Shown here: positions 34,130 to 42,793 of the stretch, piece by piece
How positions within the stretch are numbered: position 1 is the first letter of the stretch
Layout: every line of letters starts with the position of its first letter
Source: DASUPK01 sp963747425
GTDB taxonomy: Bacteria; Actinomycetota; Thermoleophilia; Solirubrobacterales; 70-9
Assembly (NCBI GenBank): GCA_963747425.1
Contig: CAVVFJ010000014.1
Coordinates: forward strand, 186,001-250,000
Direction of reading: 5' to 3'
DNA: 64,000 nt
The notes under the pieces: generated by a model
The model's database searches: none
Seen by the model: the letters and a program-made list of their open reading frames with translations, nothing else
What the model was told of the DNA's origin: nothing
Made by a program: the position numbers and the translations under genes

Positions 34130-34495
34130 ATGGACGAGGGCCGAGCCTCGGCGCTCGCGGCATTGTGCGAGACGATCGTGCCCGGGTCTGCGCGCTGCGA
34201 GCCGGCCGCCTACGTGGACGCGAAGCTCGCCATGGTCGACGAGGGCACGCGGGCGGCGGCGCTCGGCGCGATCGACGCCCTCGCCGACGTCGCCGACGGC
34301 GGCGCCGAGGCACTCGCGGACCGAGCGCAGACCCCCGAGTTCATGATGATCAGGGCGCTCGCGATCGAGGCCTACTACAGCGACTTCGTCGCGCCCGGCG
34401 CCGAAGGGCCTGGCGCCTGGGAGGAGATCGACTTCGACTTCCCGCTGGCGAGCCAGATCGTCCACGACTGGTCCTACCTGGGGGTTCCCGGGTGA
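34130..34495 (+). CDS. Small gluconate-2-dehydrogenase-subunit-3-like protein
   Basis: The ~121-residue protein (ALAALCETIVPGSARCEPAAYVDAKLAMVD) resembles the N-terminal domain of the GMC protein at 1-652 and subunit 3 of gluconate 2-dehydrogenase-type complexes. Unlike classical subunit 3 it shows no Tat signal peptide. It overlaps the GMC gene by 4 bp and so is probably a partner subunit of that flavoprotein. ATG at 34130 is preceded by GAGGAG; a GTG at 34109 is an alternative start. Confidence 0.7.
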   Translation: MDEGRASALAALCETIVPGSARCEPAAYVDAKLAMVDEGTRAAALGAIDALADVADGGAEALADRAQTPEFMMIRALAIEAYYSDFVAPGAEGPGAWEEIDFDFPLASQIVHDWSYLGVPG

Positions 34496-35985
34496 GCGAG
34501 CGCTTCGACGTTGTCGTGGTCGGGTCCGGCGCCGGGGGCGGCGTGGTCGCCGGGGAGCTGGCGCAGCGCGGTCGCAGCGTGGTGCTGCTCGAGGCGGGTC
34601 CTCACCTGACTGCAGCCGACTTCGTCCGCTGGGAGTCGAAGGCCGCGCACGATTTCTGGTGGCCGCTCCGGATGGCGATGGTCGACGGCGGCGCCGGCGG
34701 CGCCGTGCCGATCTTCGGCGGCCGCTGCGTCGGCGGGACGACGACGATGAACACCAAGGTTGCCTTCCGCGCCCACGACTTCGAGTTCGCGAAGTGGCAC
34801 GACGCGAGCGGGCTGCTCGGCGACGGCGGCGAGCCGTTCGGGATCGAGGACCTCGCTCCCCACTACGGGCGGGTCGAGCAGGCGCTCGGCGTCCGCGAGC
34901 GCGCCGACTGGCCCGAATGCGTGCGGACGCTCGATCGCGCGTTCCGTGAGCTGGGCTCCGAGCTGGAGCCCGTCGACTCATACACGGACGTCAACTGCAT
35001 GAAGTGCGGGTCGTGCCTCCAGGGATGCCCGACAAATGCGGGCAAGTCGACAATGAACACCTACATCCACGAGGCCACCGCGGTGGGCAAGCTCGACCTG
35101 CGCGCGGACTCCCCGGTCGAGCGGGTCCTGTTCGCCGGGTTGGATGGCGGACTCGAGGCCACCGGCGTCGAGTACGCCGACGCCGAGGGAGAGCTGCACA
35201 CAATCGAGGCCGGCGCCGTCGTGGTCGCGGCCGGGGCGCTCAACACGCCGCAGATCCTGATCCGCTCGGGACTGCCCGAGGCGAGCGGCAACTCGGAGAG
35301 CAGCGAGTGGATCGGCCGCAACCTCGGCCTCCACCCCGCCGCCTTCGTCTTCGGCCTGTTCGACGAGCCCCAGGACGCCCACCGCGTCTATCCGATCACC
35401 TCACATTGCATGGACTTCATGCGCGACGAGGACGGCGGCTTCGTGCTCGAGGCATCCACGATCCAGGATCCGATCGGGTTCGCGACCAGCATCGCGGACG
35501 AGGACGGGCCCATGTGGGGCGAGCGCCTGGTCGAGGCGGTGCGGCAGTACCGCAACTGGAACGGGATCCTCGTGCTCGCCAACGACGAGAACAACGGCCG
35601 CGTCGTCGTCGGCGAGGACGGCGGGGAGAGCTTCGAGGCCCACTTCGACCCGGTCGAGCTGGAGCGAATGCAGAGGGGCATCGACTTCGGCAAACGGGTG
35701 ATGGAGGCCGCCGGCGCCAAGCGGGTCGCTTGGACGGGGCCGGCCAGCACCCACGTCCAGGGCACCTGCCGGATGGGCTCGGACCAGTCGCGCTCAGTGG
35801 TCGATGCCAATTGTGAGTCCCACGACGCGAAGCGCCTCTTCGTCGGCGACGCCTCGCTCTTCCCGAAGACGCTCTCGGTCAATCCGTCGCTGACGATCAT
35901 GGCCCTCGCCGACCGCCTCGCGCAGCACCTCGACGAGGACCCGAACCGATACCTGAGCCCGCAGGCCACGGAGGTCCACGCGTGA
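34492..35985 (+). CDS. GMC-family FAD oxidoreductase
   Basis: The 497-residue flavoprotein has VVVGSGAGGGVVAGEL and VVLLEAG (FAD Rossmann), FGGRCVGGTTTMNTK (GMC signature 1 region), a cysteine cluster CMKCGSCLQGC near residue 165, GALNTPQILIRSG and the C-terminal GDASLFPKTLSVNPSLTIMALADR. The Cys cluster spacing (C-x2-C-x2-C-x3-C) occurs in long-chain alcohol oxidase-like GMC proteins. It should oxidise an alcohol or ring C-H with electrons passed to the small partner or to O2. It is followed by two medium-chain dehydrogenases with coupled starts. Confidence 0.85.
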   Translation: MSERFDVVVVGSGAGGGVVAGELAQRGRSVVLLEAGPHLTAADFVRWESKAAHDFWWPLRMAMVDGGAGGAVPIFGGRCVGGTTTMNTKVAFRAHDFEFAKWHDASGLLGDGGEPFGIEDLAPHYGRVEQALGVRERADWPECVRTLDRAFRELGSELEPVDSYTDVNCMKCGSCLQGCPTNAGKSTMNTYIHEATAVGKLDLRADSPVERVLFAGLDGGLEATGVEYADAEGELHTIEAGAVVVAAGALNTPQILIRSGLPEASGNSESSEWIGRNLGLHPAAFVFGLFDEPQDAHRVYPITSHCMDFMRDEDGGFVLEASTIQDPIGFATSIADEDGPMWGERLVEAVRQYRNWNGILVLANDENNGRVVVGEDGGESFEAHFDPVELERMQRGIDFGKRVMEAAGAKRVAWTGPASTHVQGTCRMGSDQSRSVVDANCESHDAKRLFVGDASLFPKTLSVNPSLTIMALADRLAQHLDEDPNRYLSPQATEVHA

Positions 35986-37019
35986 AGGCCGCGGTTCTGA
36001 ACGAGTACAAGCACCCCCTCGAGCTCGAGGATCGCCCCGAGCCCGAGATCACGCGCGCGAACCAGGTGCGCGTGAAGATCGAGGCGGCAGGCGTCTGCTC
36101 GACCGACCTGCACGCGATCGACGGTGAGCTGGCTCCGGCGGGGATGGACGTCCCCCGGGTCCTCGGCCACGAGAACGGCGGTCGGGTCGAGGAGGTCGGC
36201 GACCTGGTCACCAGCGTCAAGGTCGGCGACCCGGTGCTGATCTACCCGCCCCACAGCTGCGGGGTCTGCGTCAATTGCCGGCGGGGCCGCGACATGCACT
36301 GCGAACATCACGAGTTCACCGGCCTGTCCCTGGACGGCGGCTTCACCGAGTACCTGGTGGTGGGCGAGCGGGAGATCGTGCCCCTGCCGCCGTGGATGGA
36401 TCCCGTCGAGGTCGCACCCCACTCGGACGCGGGGATCACGGCATACCACGCGATCAAGAAAGTCGCCCACCTGATGGCGCCCGGCTCCACCACGGTGGTG
36501 CTCGGGGCCGGAGGGGTCGGGCACATCGGCCTCCAGCTGGCGCGCGAGATGGGGAACGGCGAGGTGGTCGTCGTCGACCCGCATCCCGGCCGTCGCAAGC
36601 TCGCCGAGGAGCTGGGCGCCGACTGGACCGTGGACTCCGACGGCGTCGTGGAGGCGGTCTGGGAGCTCAGTCAGGGCCGCGGTGCCGCCCTCGTCCTCGA
36701 CTTCGTCGGTACGGACCAGACCCATGCGGACGGCCTGGGGATGCTCGGTCTCCAGGGCACCTACTCGATGATCGGCTTCGGCGGCATGGTCACGGCTCCC
36801 TCGGTGCTGCTGGTCAGCCAGGAGCAGTCGCTGGTCGCCAACCTGGTCGGGAGCTGGACCGATCTCTGGGACGTGCTCCAGCTGCACGCGGCGGGCAAGA
36901 TCACCCTGAAGACCGAGACCCATCCGCTGGACGACGTCAACGAGGTGCTCGGCCGGCTGCGCGAGGGCGACATCACCGGGCGCGCCGTCCTCCTCCCCCA
37001 TCCCAACGGGTCCAGCTGA
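35982..37019 (+). CDS. Zinc-dependent NAD(P)-alcohol dehydrogenase (MDR)
   Basis: The 345-residue MDR enzyme has catalytic zinc residues in AAGVCSTDLHAI and GHENGGRVEEVG, the structural zinc cysteines CGVCVNCRRGRDMHC and the Rossmann motif VLGAGGVGHIGLQLAREMG. Resembles AdhA-type primary/aryl alcohol dehydrogenases. GTG start overlaps the GMC stop (GTGA). It may act before or after the GMC enzyme on the same alcohol/aldehyde. Confidence 0.87.
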   Translation: MKAAVLNEYKHPLELEDRPEPEITRANQVRVKIEAAGVCSTDLHAIDGELAPAGMDVPRVLGHENGGRVEEVGDLVTSVKVGDPVLIYPPHSCGVCVNCRRGRDMHCEHHEFTGLSLDGGFTEYLVVGEREIVPLPPWMDPVEVAPHSDAGITAYHAIKKVAHLMAPGSTTVVLGAGGVGHIGLQLAREMGNGEVVVVDPHPGRRKLAEELGADWTVDSDGVVEAVWELSQGRGAALVLDFVGTDQTHADGLGMLGLQGTYSMIGFGGMVTAPSVLLVSQEQSLVANLVGSWTDLWDVLQLHAAGKITLKTETHPLDDVNEVLGRLREGDITGRAVLLPHPNGSS

Positions 37020-37027
37020 CGCGGAGG

Positions 37028-37939
37028 ATGCGCGTGGTGGAGGTAACCGAGCTCGGCGGGCCCGAGGTGCTGAAGGTCGCGGAGCGGCCTCAGCCCGAGC
37101 CGGGGCCCGGCCAGGTCGTCGTCCGCGTCTGGGCCGCGAACGTCAACCCCACCGACCTGGGGGCGCGCGTCGGCGCTGGTCGCGCCGTCCCGGACCCTCC
37201 CTTCGTCCTCGGCTGGGACCTGGCGGGGGAGGTCACGGCTGTGGGCGAGGGCGTCGACGAGTTCCGGCCCGGCGACCGCGTCGTGGGGATGATCCAGTGG
37301 TACGACCAGAAGGGCGCGGTCGGTGCCTACGCGGAGTCGGTCGCGGTCGACGCGGACTGGCTGGTCCCGCTGCCCGACGGACTCAGCTTCGTCGATGGCT
37401 GCACCATCCCCCTCAACGCGGTCACCGCCCAGGAGGGCCTCGGGCTCCTCGACCTCTCCGAGCCGACCACGATTCTCGTGACCGGCGCGAGTGGGGCGGT
37501 CGGCAGCTTCGCGGTGCAGCTCGCCGTCGCCGCCGGCCACCGCGTGATCGCCCTCGCGGGCCGCGACGATGAGGACTGGCCCCGCCAGCTCGGCGCCGCG
37601 GTGGTGCTGCCGCGCGACACCGACCTGGCCTCGATCGAGCCGGTGCCGGCGGTGTTCGACGCGGTCCCGCTCGGTGAGCCGGTCTTCGCGGCGGTCCAGG
37701 ACGGGGGCGCAATCGTCAGCACGCGCAGGCCCCCTGAGGCACCCCCGCAGCGGCGGATCCGCCAGGAGTCCTTCCTGATCCACCAGAACCGGGAGGCCCT
37801 GAGAGAGCAGGTCGAGGCGGCGGCGGCGGGAGACCTTCGCACCCGAGTCGATCGGGTGCTGCCGCTCGAGGAGGCCGCCGAGGCACACCGGCTGGTGGAG
37901 GCCGGCGGGCTCCACGGCAAGGTGGTGCTGGCCACATGA
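37028..37939 (+). CDS. Zinc-free quinone-oxidoreductase-type MDR
   Basis: The 303-residue protein has no structural-zinc cysteine lobe and shows the QOR pattern: VVEVTELGGPEVLKVAERPQPEPG, WAANVNPTDLGAR, GWDLAGEVTAVGEGV and ILVTGASGAVGSFAVQLA. It would reduce a quinone or enone with NADPH. GGAGG precedes the ATG. It is the last intact gene before the disordered 38-46 kb segment. Confidence 0.85.
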   Translation: MRVVEVTELGGPEVLKVAERPQPEPGPGQVVVRVWAANVNPTDLGARVGAGRAVPDPPFVLGWDLAGEVTAVGEGVDEFRPGDRVVGMIQWYDQKGAVGAYAESVAVDADWLVPLPDGLSFVDGCTIPLNAVTAQEGLGLLDLSEPTTILVTGASGAVGSFAVQLAVAAGHRVIALAGRDDEDWPRQLGAAVVLPRDTDLASIEPVPAVFDAVPLGEPVFAAVQDGGAIVSTRRPPEAPPQRRIRQESFLIHQNREALREQVEAAAAGDLRTRVDRVLPLEEAAEAHRLVEAGGLHGKVVLAT

Positions 37940-37996
37940 CTTCGACAAGGGGTCAGGTCTGCATTCACATCGTTTCGACGAGCTGAAGGAGGAGAG

Positions 37997-38732
37997 ATGG
38001 CGAGGTTCGTTCTGGTTCACGGCGCGTTCGGCGGCGGCTGGATCTGGGGGCCGCTGGCCGAGCGGCTCGAGGCGCTCGGCCACCGGTCGAGGCCCCCGAC
38101 CTGCCCGGCGCCGGCGACGACCCCACCCCCGTCGAGGAGGTGACCCTGGAGCCTACGCGGAGCGCATCTGCGAGGTGCTCGACGAGAGCGACGAGCCCGC
38201 GATCCTGGTCGCCAACAGCATGGGCGGCATGGTCATCACCGAGGCGGCCGCCCGCCGCCCCGACCGGGTGAGGCGCTGGTCTACGTGGCCGCCTTCCTGC
38301 CCGCCGACGGCCAGAGCCTGGTCGAGCTGACGGAGCTCCCCGAGGGCGCCGACGACCTCGTGCAGCAGACCGTCGTCGTCTCGGGCGACCCACCGGTCGG
38401 GAACGCTGCCGCAGTCCACCTGCGAGGCATCGAACCAGGACTGCACGCGCGAGGTGATGCGAGTGGGCTGTCGCGAAGGACGGGACCCCAGGTCTTCATG
38501 CCTCTCACCCAGCCCGTCTCGCTCAACCAGGAGTTCGAGCGCATTCCCCGCACCTACGTGATCTGCACCAGGGACCGCATCGTCCCGCCGCGCGCTCCAG
38601 CGCAGGATGGTCAGGGACCGGAAGGTCACGGACGTCGTCGAGATGGACGCGGGACATCACCCGCAGCTCTCTCGAATCGATGAGCTTGCGGGCGTTCTGC
38701 ACCGTCGCTCTCGAGACCAGGTGCCGGCATGA
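37997..38732 (+). pseudogene. Alpha/beta hydrolase (esterase-like), broken by several single-base shifts
   Basis: An alpha/beta hydrolase starts well (FVLVHGAFGGGWIW after an AAGGAGG site) but the frame breaks near 38086, 38150 and 38271; each break is repaired by adding one G to a short G run. Across frames one can read the nucleophile elbow VANSMGGMV, AALVYVAAFLPADGQ and the catalytic histidine in DAGHHPQL. More shifts occur after 38390. The intact relatives are ~240-residue esterases acting on small aromatic esters. The end overlaps the next gene start (ATGA), so it was part of an operon. Sequencing error in G runs is a real alternative to gene decay. Confidence 0.75.
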
Positions 38733-39295
38733 GCGCGGGCGCCGTCCGCCCCGCGTCGGGGCTGTTCGCCGACCCGCGGCCGATCGAGACGCTGGGCGAC
38801 CTGTTCGCCAACGTGTGGCAGGTCTGTTACGTGACGCCGGACCTCGACCGCGGGATGGAGGAGCTGCGCGACCTCTTGGGGATCGAGAACTCCACCGAGG
38901 TGCCGGTCGAGGGAGCGACCTTCATGAAGCGCGGCGAAGAGGTCGAGTGGGAGCCGCGGGTCGCGATGGGCGCTCGCGGGGGCCTGATCGTCGAGCTGAT
39001 CGAGCCGGTCGCCGGCGAGGTCGAGTTCTACCGGCGGGAGCTGCCGAGGGACGGCGGAGCGCTCGGCTTCCACCACCTCGCGATGCTGGTCCCGCTCGGC
39101 GACGAGGCCTGGGACTCGGTCGAGAAGCTGCTCGGGGAGAACGACATGTCGTTCGAGTACACGATCCTGATCCCGGACCGGGCTCGGCTCGGCTACGTCG
39201 ACACGAGGGCCCAGCTCGGCCACTGGATCGAGCTCTGCCAGCTGCAGAAGGCGGACACGGACTTCTTCAGCGGCCTGATCGCCGACAGCGCCTAG
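38729..39295 (+). CDS. VOC-family protein (full-length copy of a duplicated gene)
   Basis: The 188-residue protein has one VOC-type module from VCYVTPDLDRGMEELRDLLG to the C-terminus, with probable ligands His in FHHLAMLVP, His in LGHWIELCQ and the Glu that follows. The first ~30 residues (SAGAVRPASGLFADPRP) are absent from the second copy at 40332. Function is unknown; methylmalonyl-CoA-epimerase-like or ring-modifying activity are both possible. Confidence 0.75.
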   Translation: MSAGAVRPASGLFADPRPIETLGDLFANVWQVCYVTPDLDRGMEELRDLLGIENSTEVPVEGATFMKRGEEVEWEPRVAMGARGGLIVELIEPVAGEVEFYRRELPRDGGALGFHHLAMLVPLGDEAWDSVEKLLGENDMSFEYTILIPDRARLGYVDTRAQLGHWIELCQLQKADTDFFSGLIADSA

Positions 39296-39297
39296 GC
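38819..39297. repeat. 479-bp direct repeat, left copy
   Basis: Starts at CAGGTCTGTTACGTGACG and ends one dinucleotide after the VOC stop codon. It matches 40320-40798 at a constant offset of 1501 bp with only scattered substitutions and no indel that I can see. The copies flank a MarR remnant and a DUF1801 remnant. Confidence 0.85.
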
Positions 39298-39349
39298 GGA
39301 AGGCCTGGACTCAGTCGACCTCGGCGGAGCTCCAGGGGGGCTGGGGCGG

Positions 39350-39820
39350 CGATGAGGCCAGGGCTGCGGAGCAAGCCGAGCAGCTCGCGCCGCTAGGTCT
39401 TGGACAGGCCAAGGAGAACCTCGCCTGGACCTCGTCGTTGAGCCTGCGTCCGCGCTCGAGGGCCTTGCGGCCTTGGAGGTGATCGTGACCACGCGCCGGC
39501 GGTATCCGGGTGGGTTGTTCGGGTCAAGAGCCCAGCGCCTTCGAGTCCATCGAGCAGCGCGACCATCGTGCTCGGGTCGATCCCATCGCCTTGCCGATCT
39601 CCTGCTGAATCATGGCGTCGCGCTTGCGAGCAGGTTGAGAACGCGGAACGAAGCCGGCGTCAGCCAGATCGACTCGAGCTTCTCGGCGATCGGGTGTGCG
39701 TGGCGCGCAGAGGCGAAAGAAGAGCTGTCGGCGAACTCGGTCGCTTCGGTGCTGGAGGGGACTTGCGGGGCACAGGGTGATTCTTCACAGTTGCTGGACG
39801 AAACGTTGGCACAAAATCGG
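39350..39820 (-). pseudogene. MarR-family regulator remnant
   Basis: Read across three frames on the minus strand one finds HAHPIAEKLESIWLTPASFRVLNLLAS, then MIQQEIGKAMG, STMVALLDGLEGAGLL, and VTITSK followed by ALERGRRLNDEV. This is the MarR winged-helix order (helix 2, recognition helix, wing). At least three frame changes separate the pieces, so no functional product can be made as written. Boundaries are approximate. Confidence 0.65.
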
Positions 39821-39847
39821 CCGGGAGATCTGAACCACGACCCAGGA

Positions 39848-40306
39848 GTGACCAGACCGACCAAAAAGCCAGCAAGAAGTCCAAGGGATTCACGGACGAG
39901 GAACGAGCCGCGATGAAGGAGCGCGCCCAAGAGCTGAAGGCGGAAGCGCGCCGCGGCCGCGCGCAAGGACAAGGCGGACGGGGAAAGCGACGTGCTCGCG
40001 AAGATCGCCGAGATGCCGGAACCGGATCGCGCCATGGCCAAGCGGCTCCATGCCATCATCAAAGCCAGCGCGCCAGCCCTCTCGCCGAAAACCTGGTACG
40101 GGATGCCCGCGTATGCCAAGGACGGCAAGGTCGTCTGCTTCTTCCAAAGCGCGGAGAAGTTCAAGACGAGGTACGCGACGTTCGGCTTCAACGACAAGGC
40201 GAACCTCGACGAAGGCGCCATGTGGCCGATCGCCTTCGCGCTGAAGGAGTTGACCGCCGCCGAAGAGGCAAGGATCGGCGCGCTCGTGAAGAAAGCGGTG
40301 AGCTGA
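39848..40306 (+). pseudogene. DUF1801 (YdhG-like) protein with frame breaks
   Basis: The C-terminal 100 residues are intact from LAKIAEMPEPDRAMAKRLH through KTWYGMPAYAKDGKVVCFFQ to ALKELTAAEEARIGALVKKA, a clear DUF1801 domain. The preceding SKGFTDEERAAMKERAQELK belongs to the same family but lies in another frame; the change occurs in the GC-rich run near 39955, and another probably in the A-run near 39865. Function of DUF1801 proteins is poorly known (iron chaperone-like). The downstream ATG in the last frame could still give a ~104-residue product. Confidence 0.65.
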
Positions 40307-40319
40307 GGACTGATCTCGC

Positions 40320-40798
40320 CAGGTCTGTTACGTGACGCCGGACCTCGACCGCGGAATGGAGGAGCTGCGCGAACTCTTGGGGATCGAGAACTCCACCGAG
40401 GTGCCGGTCGAGGGAGCGACCTTCATGAAGCGCGGCGAAGAGGTCGAGTGGGAGCCGCGAGTCGCGATGGGCGCTCGCGGAGGCCTGATCGTCGAGCTGA
40501 TCGAGCCGGTCGCCGGCGAGGTCGAGTTCTACCGGCGGGAGTTGCCACGGGACGGCGGAGTGCTCGGCTTCCACCACCTCGCGATGCTGGTCCCGCTCGG
40601 CGATGACGCCTGGGACTCGGTCCAGAAGCTGCTCGGCGAGAACGACATGTCGTTCGAGTACACCATCCTGATCCCGGACCGGGCTCGGCTCGCCTACGTC
40701 GACACGAGGGCCCAGCTCGGCCACTGGATCGAGCTCTGCCAGCTGCAGAAGGCGGACACGGACTTCTTCAGCGGCCTGATCGCCGACAGCGCCTAGGC
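40320..40798. repeat. 479-bp direct repeat, right copy
   Basis: Second copy of 38819-39297. The junction on the left is GATCTCGC|CAGGTCTG, so the first 90 nt of the VOC coding region present at the left copy are missing here. Confidence 0.85.
40332..40796 (+). CDS. VOC-family protein, 5'-truncated duplicate
   Basis: Nearly identical to the C-terminal 154 residues of the protein encoded at 38729-39295. The differences I see (for example RDLL to RELL, GGAL to GGVL, DEAW to DDAW, RLGYV to RLAYV) are conservative, so the copy has been under some constraint or is recent. The first available start is GTG at 40332, without a ribosome binding site, because the duplicated segment began inside the gene. 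It may be non-functional. Confidence 0.55.
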   Translation: MTPDLDRGMEELRELLGIENSTEVPVEGATFMKRGEEVEWEPRVAMGARGGLIVELIEPVAGEVEFYRRELPRDGGVLGFHHLAMLVPLGDDAWDSVQKLLGENDMSFEYTILIPDRARLAYVDTRAQLGHWIELCQLQKADTDFFSGLIADSA

Positions 40799-42749
40799 CT
40801 AAGCGGGCGCTCGCTCGGAGGCGAATTCCACGAAGGCGTCGAGCGCGGCCGGGTCGGCGAGCGCGTCCCGGCTCGCGACCTTCTCGGGCGGATCGCCGAG
40901 CAGGATCCGCTTCACGGGAAGCTCGAGCTTCTTCATCGTCAGGGTCTTCGGGATCGCAGGCACCGCCGCCACCGTGTCCGGGACATGCCGTGGCGAGAGC
41001 GTGCCGCGCAGCTCGCCGGCGATCCGCGAGCGCAGCTCGTCGTCGAGCTCGACGCCATCGGCCAGCACCACGAACAGGATCAGCTCTCCCGGGCCGCCGC
41101 CGGGGTCCTCGATGTGGACGACGAGGCTCTCCATCACCTCGTCCATGCCCTCGACCACCGAGTAGACCTCGCCGGTGCCGAGGCGCACACCGCCCCGGTT
41201 GAGGGTGGCGTCGGAGCGGCCGGTGATCACGCAGCTCCCTCGCTCGGTGAACATGATCCAGTCGCCGTGGCGCCAGACCCCGGGGAAGTGCTCGAAGTAG
41301 GCGGCGCGGTAGCGCTCGTCGCCCGGGTCGTTCCAGAAGCCCACCGGCATCGACGGCATCGGCTGGCGGATCACCAGCTCGCCCAGCTCGCCCGACGACG
41401 GGCTGGGCGTCCTCGTCGTAGGCGGCGACGTCGACCGCCAGGCAGCGCCCGGCGATCTCGCCGCGATAGACCGGCTGCATCGGGCTCCCCTGCACCATGC
41501 CGGTGCAGACGTCGGTCCCGCCGCTGCCGACGTTGAGCAGCACGTCCGGGCCGAGCTGCTCGTAGATCCAGTCGAACCCCTCCGGAGGAAGCGGCGAGCC
41601 CGCCGCGCAGAACTGCCGGATGCTGGACAGGTCCATGTCGCGGAGGTCGACGCCGCCCTTGCGGCAGGCCATCAGGAAGGCGGGCACCCCTCCCATCAGC
41701 GTCGGGCGCAGCTCCTCGGCGAGCCTCCACTGGGCGGAGAGGTCCGGGTACATCGGATTGCCGTCGAGCATCACGATCGAGGCTCGGAGCAGCAGCGTGT
41801 TGACGAGCGCCATCCACATCATCCAGGCGGTGGTCGTGAACCACATCAGCCTGTCGCCCGGCTGAAGGTCCCAGCTCAGGCCCTCGTTCTTGAAGGCCTC
41901 GATCAGGATGCCGCCGTGGCGATGGACGATCGCCTTCGGCAGTCCGGTGGTCCCCGAGGAGAAGAGCACGCAGAGCGGGTGGTCGAAGTCCACCGGGTCG
42001 AATTCGAGCGGCCCGGACTCGGCCATCAGCTGATCCCATTCGGTGGCGTCCGGGAGCTCGTCATCGGGACCCCCCAGGTACGGGAGGTGGACCACGTGCT
42101 CGAGCGACGGCAGCGCGGCACGGACCTCGGCGACCTCTGCCCGCCGGTCGATCGGCTTCTCGCCGTAGCGGTAGCCGGCGATCGCCAGCAGCAGCTTCGG
42201 GTCGAGCTGGCCGAAGCGGTCGATCACGCTGCGCGGCCCGAACTCCGGCGCGCAGGTCGCCCAGATCGCACCGAGGCTGGCGCTCGCGAGGAAGGCGACC
42301 AGCGTCTCGGGGACGTTCGGCAGATAGGCGACGACGCGGTCCCCGGGGCCGATCCCGAGGCGCTGCAGCCCCGCCCGCGCCCTGGCCACCTGTTCGCGCA
42401 GCTCGCCGAAGGTGAGATCGAAGTCGTCGCGGGTCTGCGATCGGGCGAGCACGGCGACCTCGTCGGTGTCCTCGTCGTTGCCCACCATGTGCTCGGCGTA
42501 GTTGAGACGCGAGCCGGTGAACCACTCGGCGCCGGGCATCTCGCGGGAGCCGAGCACCCGCTCGTACGGGGTGTGGGCGCGGATCTCGAAGAAGTCCCAG
42601 AGCGAGCCCCAGAAGCCCTCCAGGTCGTCGACCGACCAGCGCCAGAGCTCGTCGTATCCGGCGTGGTCGATCCCCCGGGTCTCGCGCAGCCAGTCGAGGT
42701 AGCGCCCAAGCTGGGTGGTCTCCCGCACGTCGGCGGGGGGAGTCCACAT
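40799..42749 (-). pseudogene. Acetoacetyl-CoA synthetase-like ligase, one frameshift
   Basis: An AacS-type ~650-residue adenylate-forming ligase. N-terminal part: MWTPPADVRETTQLGRYLDWL, LNYAEHMVG, LFSSGTTGLPKAIVHRHGG (P-loop) and GGVPAFLMACRKGG. At 41391-41393 a GGC codon reads GGGC, one extra base, after which the correct sequence continues in another frame (IRQPMPSMPVGFWNDPGDERYR ... GRSDATLNRGGVRLGTGEVY ... IPKTLTMKKLELPVKRIL). The ATG at 42749 gives the standard AacS start and has GGAGG upstream. The enzyme activates acetoacetate or a related 3-oxo acid. The single shift may be a sequencing error. Confidence 0.8.
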
Positions 42750-42793
42750 CACCGATCCGATCTCCTCCACCCGGCTCACCCTGACCTGGGATA

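Noticed and set aside
39298..40319. Insertion sequence or transposon between the two VOC copies
   Set aside because: No transposase, terminal inverted repeat or target duplication was found; the content is regulator and DUF1801 remnants.
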